In this document: piece after piece, positions 61,941 through 64,000 of the stretch
How the letters are laid out: every line of letters begins with the position of its first letter
Numbering within the stretch: the first letter of the stretch is position 1
Source: Gallaecimonas pentaromativorans
GTDB taxonomy: Bacteria; Pseudomonadota; Gammaproteobacteria; Enterobacterales; Gallaecimonadaceae
Length of the DNA stretch: 64,000 bases
Assembly (NCBI RefSeq): GCF_003751625.1
Contig: NZ_RJUL01000009.1
Coordinates: forward strand, 114,079-178,078
Direction: 5' to 3'
Made by a program: the position numbers and the translations under genes
The notes under the pieces: model-generated
Told to the model about the DNA's origin: nothing
Seen by the model: only the letters and a program-made list of their open reading frames with translations
Database searches by the model: none

Positions 61941-63425
61941 TTGCCACACGACCAACGGAACGTCATTGCTTCTGATGCCCCCCTCGGCACAACCGTTGCC
62001 GCCAACGCCTTGCTGCTTCGCTTTCCTTGGCTGAGCGATCTGCTGCTTATCCTGTTGTGGATGGCCAGCTGGCGCATCGCGTCACTCATGGAATACGCTC
62101 CCCACGCCAGCATCTGGTTTCCGCCCTCGGGGGTCACCTTTGCCGCCTTTTTGCTGCTGGGCAAACGCGCCTTGCCGGCCATTGTTTTTTGCGGTCTGGC
62201 CAGCACCTTCTGGGAAGACATGCTGGACCAAAGCCAACACAGCCTGAGCGAGCTGTTGCAATCAGGGCTCCTGTTCGGGGTAGTGCATAGTCTGTCTTAC
62301 TGGCTGGGCGCCGCCATCACCCTTTTGGTGATCCGCCGCTCCAGCCGCCACAACCTGCCTACCGTTATTCTGGCGTTTTTACTGCTGGGCCCCTTAAGCG
62401 CCCTGCTGGCCACCTTTACCGGCACCCAGGCTCTTGCCGTTACCAGCATTTTAAGTGGCAGCGACATCAGCCAAATCTGGCTGGCCTGGTGGATTGGCGA
62501 CCTTATCGGCATCATCGCCCTGACCCCTCTTTGCATCGGCCTTATCAGCCGCTTTTATCCGCGCTGTGGCAGTTGGATATTGGAGCTGGGGCTGCGCCAA
62601 AGCGGCAGCGACCGCTACGGTTTTGTAATGAAGCTGCTTTTAAGCGCGCTGCTGCTGACCCTGACCATGACCGCCACCGCCCAGTTTCACCACGACGAAG
62701 TGGCCTTTAGCATCTTCTTTATGTGCATTCCCCTGATGTGGATAGTGCACACCGAAACGCCGCTTAGAAGCGCTCTGAGCCTGGCGCTGCTCAGCACCCT
62801 TACCGCCATCGGCATCAAGATGCTGGCGCTGAGCGACCACGCCTTGGTGTATCAATTCGCCATCAGCGTGCTGGCGGCCAGCACCTACTTTGGGCTGACC
62901 GTGCCGGTGTTGGTGAGCCATAACGCCAGGCTCAGGCAAATCGCCCTGGAAGATGGCCTGACCAAGGCCGCGTCCCGCAGCCACTTTTTCGAGCAGGCCG
63001 AACAGGAAGTGCTGCGCGCCCGCCATTATCGCCAGCCCATTTCCCTGGTGGTATTCGATATCGACCATTTCAAAAGCATCAACGACAAATACGGCCACAG
63101 TGTTGGCGACATGGCGCTGGTGGCGGTGGCCAGCACCGTTAAGCGCCAGCTGCGCCAGGCCGATATTTTGGGCCGCTTTGGCGGCGACGAGTTCATGATG
63201 CTGCTGCCGGGTGACACCCTAAGCCAGGCCAGGGAAACCGCCGACCGTATGCGCCTGGCGCTGATGCAATTAACGGTACAGGGCCCCATCCAGGGCTTGG
63301 CCGGCAGTTTTGGGGTAGTGGAAGTGATGGAAACCGAGACCATCATGGAAGCCTTTGACCGCGCCGACCGCCACTTGCTGGAGGCCAAACGGGCCGGGCG
63401 CAATCAGGTGGCCATCAGCGCTTAA
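61941..63425 (+). CDS. MASE1-GGDEF membrane diguanylate cyclase
   Basis: The protein has 494 residues. An N-terminal MASE1 sensor of about eight helices (ASIWFPPSGVTFAAFLLLG motif) precedes a GGDEF domain (about 335-492) with FDIDHFKSINDKYGHSVGDMAL and the intact GRFGGDEFMMLLPG. An RQAD inhibitory-site motif sits five residues before GGDEF, so c-di-GMP product inhibition is likely. It should be active in c-di-GMP synthesis. The start is TTG 61941, supported by TAAGG 7 nt upstream; no in-frame ATG lies near. A terminator follows. Confidence 0.92.
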   Translation: MPHDQRNVIASDAPLGTTVAANALLLRFPWLSDLLLILLWMASWRIASLMEYAPHASIWFPPSGVTFAAFLLLGKRALPAIVFCGLASTFWEDMLDQSQHSLSELLQSGLLFGVVHSLSYWLGAAITLLVIRRSSRHNLPTVILAFLLLGPLSALLATFTGTQALAVTSILSGSDISQIWLAWWIGDLIGIIALTPLCIGLISRFYPRCGSWILELGLRQSGSDRYGFVMKLLLSALLLTLTMTATAQFHHDEVAFSIFFMCIPLMWIVHTETPLRSALSLALLSTLTAIGIKMLALSDHALVYQFAISVLAASTYFGLTVPVLVSHNARLRQIALEDGLTKAASRSHFFEQAEQEVLRARHYRQPISLVVFDIDHFKSINDKYGHSVGDMALVAVASTVKRQLRQADILGRFGGDEFMMLLPGDTLSQARETADRMRLALMQLTVQGPIQGLAGSFGVVEVMETETIMEAFDRADRHLLEAKRAGRNQVAISA

Positions 63426-63439
63426 GATACCCCCGTGAC

Positions 63440-63470
63440 AAAAAAGCCAGGGCTAAGCCCTGGCTTTTTA
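63440..63470. terminator. Bidirectional terminator after the diguanylate cyclase
   Basis: AAAAAAGCCAGGGCT-TA-AGCCCTGGCTTTTTA: a long GC-rich stem with A/T tracts on both sides, between convergent genes. Confidence 0.92.
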
Positions 63471-63471
63471 T

Positions 63472-64000
63472 TTAGCTGTTTTGCCAGAAATAGAGCTTGC
63501 CGTCGTCGCTGCCGCCGTAAAGCCGCTGACCATCGTGGCTTATCACCATGGGCCAGTTCATCATCGGCGTTTGAAAGCGCCATTGCTGCTGGCCGCTGTG
63601 GCCATCAAAGAGATAGAAATGGCCGATAGACTCGGCGCCGGTGCTCTCGTCTATGGGTTTGCCGTCGGTGGCGGTCACCCATGTGCCTTTGCTGTCGATA
63701 CTCACCCCGGGGTTGGCCGCCAGCGCCAGAGGCGCCTGCCATTGCAGCTCCATGCCCCTTTGCTCATCGCCTTTAAGGAGATACAAAAGACCCTGGTTTT
63801 GCGGCGCAGCATTGTTGAGGTTGACCCCGCAAGCCACCACCACTTCACCGGCGGCGGTAACGGTAAGAGCAAGGCCATAGCCCACCGACAGGTTGGCCAC
63901 ATCCGGGGTGGAGCGGCAAAAAGCGCCGCCCGGCAGATTGCGGCTAAAAACCGCCACGCCGCCGTCGTGCAGCAAGGCCGCCCAGTGGCTGCCGCCCTCG
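63472..64000 (-). CDS. C-terminal part of a PQQ/WD40-like repeat protein (5' end outside the window)
   Basis: The frame is open to the right edge (reading EGGSHWAALLHDGGVAVFSR at the border), so this is a 3' fragment of about 176 codons. It contains blade-like repeats: GLLYLLKGDEQ, GHFYLFDGHSGQQQWRFQTP and GQRLYGGSDDGKLYFWQ, as in beta-propeller proteins of the PQQ-binding or WD40 type. The apparent start inside the window (TTG at 63975) is not a real start. The function cannot be stated from this fragment. Confidence 0.65.
   Translation of the reverse strand, partial: EGGSHWAALLHDGGVAVFSRNLPGGAFCRSTPDVANLSVGYGLALTVTAAGEVVVACGVNLNNAAPQNQGLLYLLKGDEQRGMELQWQAPLALAANPGVSIDSKGTWVTATDGKPIDESTGAESIGHFYLFDGHSGQQQWRFQTPMMNWPMVISHDGQRLYGGSDDGKLYFWQNS

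Overview
The window comes from a gammaproteobacterial chromosome of high GC content. The gene set (luxS, slyD-type FKBPs, cydPABX-ybgE, rplY-pth-ychF, smrA, DUF2982 and DUF3634 proteins, leu attenuation) fits an Alteromonadales/Aeromonadales-related lineage such as Gallaecimonas. That placement is an inference from gene content, not a database match.

Layout. 1-0.55 kb: a 142-bp tandem repeat carrying intrinsic terminators. 0.55-17.3 kb: ordinary chromosomal genes, namely two slyD-like FKBPs, luxS, a cis/trans fatty acid isomerase, an outer-membrane barrel, an ExeM-type secreted nuclease with two CBM2-like modules, TraB/GumN, pldB, twin tRNA-Pro(CGG), a GT9-like protein, a DUF418 protein and smrA. 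17.9-26.4 kb: two complete bd-type oxidase operons (cioAB plus DUF2474, and cydP-A-B-X-ybgE) separated by slt and msrA. 26.7-36.2 kb: an OYE-family reductase and an osmoprotection locus. In that locus a betaine/choline ABC transporter with two binding proteins is divergent from betI-betB-betA and a TorF-like porin, with a palindromic operator candidate between them. 36.3-41.3 kb: leuACDB behind a Leu-codon leader peptide and attenuator.

41.3-47.3 kb is an accessory island of lower GC. It starts with duplicated remnants of a REP-associated transposase in repeated DNA. It continues as an integron cassette array without an integrase (CALIN-like), with all genes on the minus strand. The cassettes are: (i) a RelA/SpoT-type alarmone synthetase with a coiled coil and a 16-residue C-terminal repeat, (ii) a small secreted protein, and (iii) a truncated zinc-motif protein. 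The attC site of the alarmone-synthetase cassette is split by an IS110-family element. In the 5' noncoding end of that IS I can read a bridge-RNA-like structure. Its two loops match the attC target and the element's own ends around a CT core. This island is the most novel part of the window.

47.3-64 kb: mscS, a DUF885 protein, a TIGR00341/DUF389 protein, a PH-domain protein, rplY-pth-ychF, and a polyhydroxyalkanoate block. The PHA block has an extracellular PHB depolymerase divergent from phaC, followed by a MaoC-Pta fusion, an acetate-kinase homologue and a FabI homologue in overlapping frames. A MASE1-GGDEF diguanylate cyclase and the 3' part of a repeat protein cut by the window edge close the region.

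Many genes are translationally coupled by ATGA, TGATG or TAATG junctions, and several convergent pairs overlap by 4-14 nt, so the core is compact. All functional calls rest on reading motifs by eye. No similarity search was possible.
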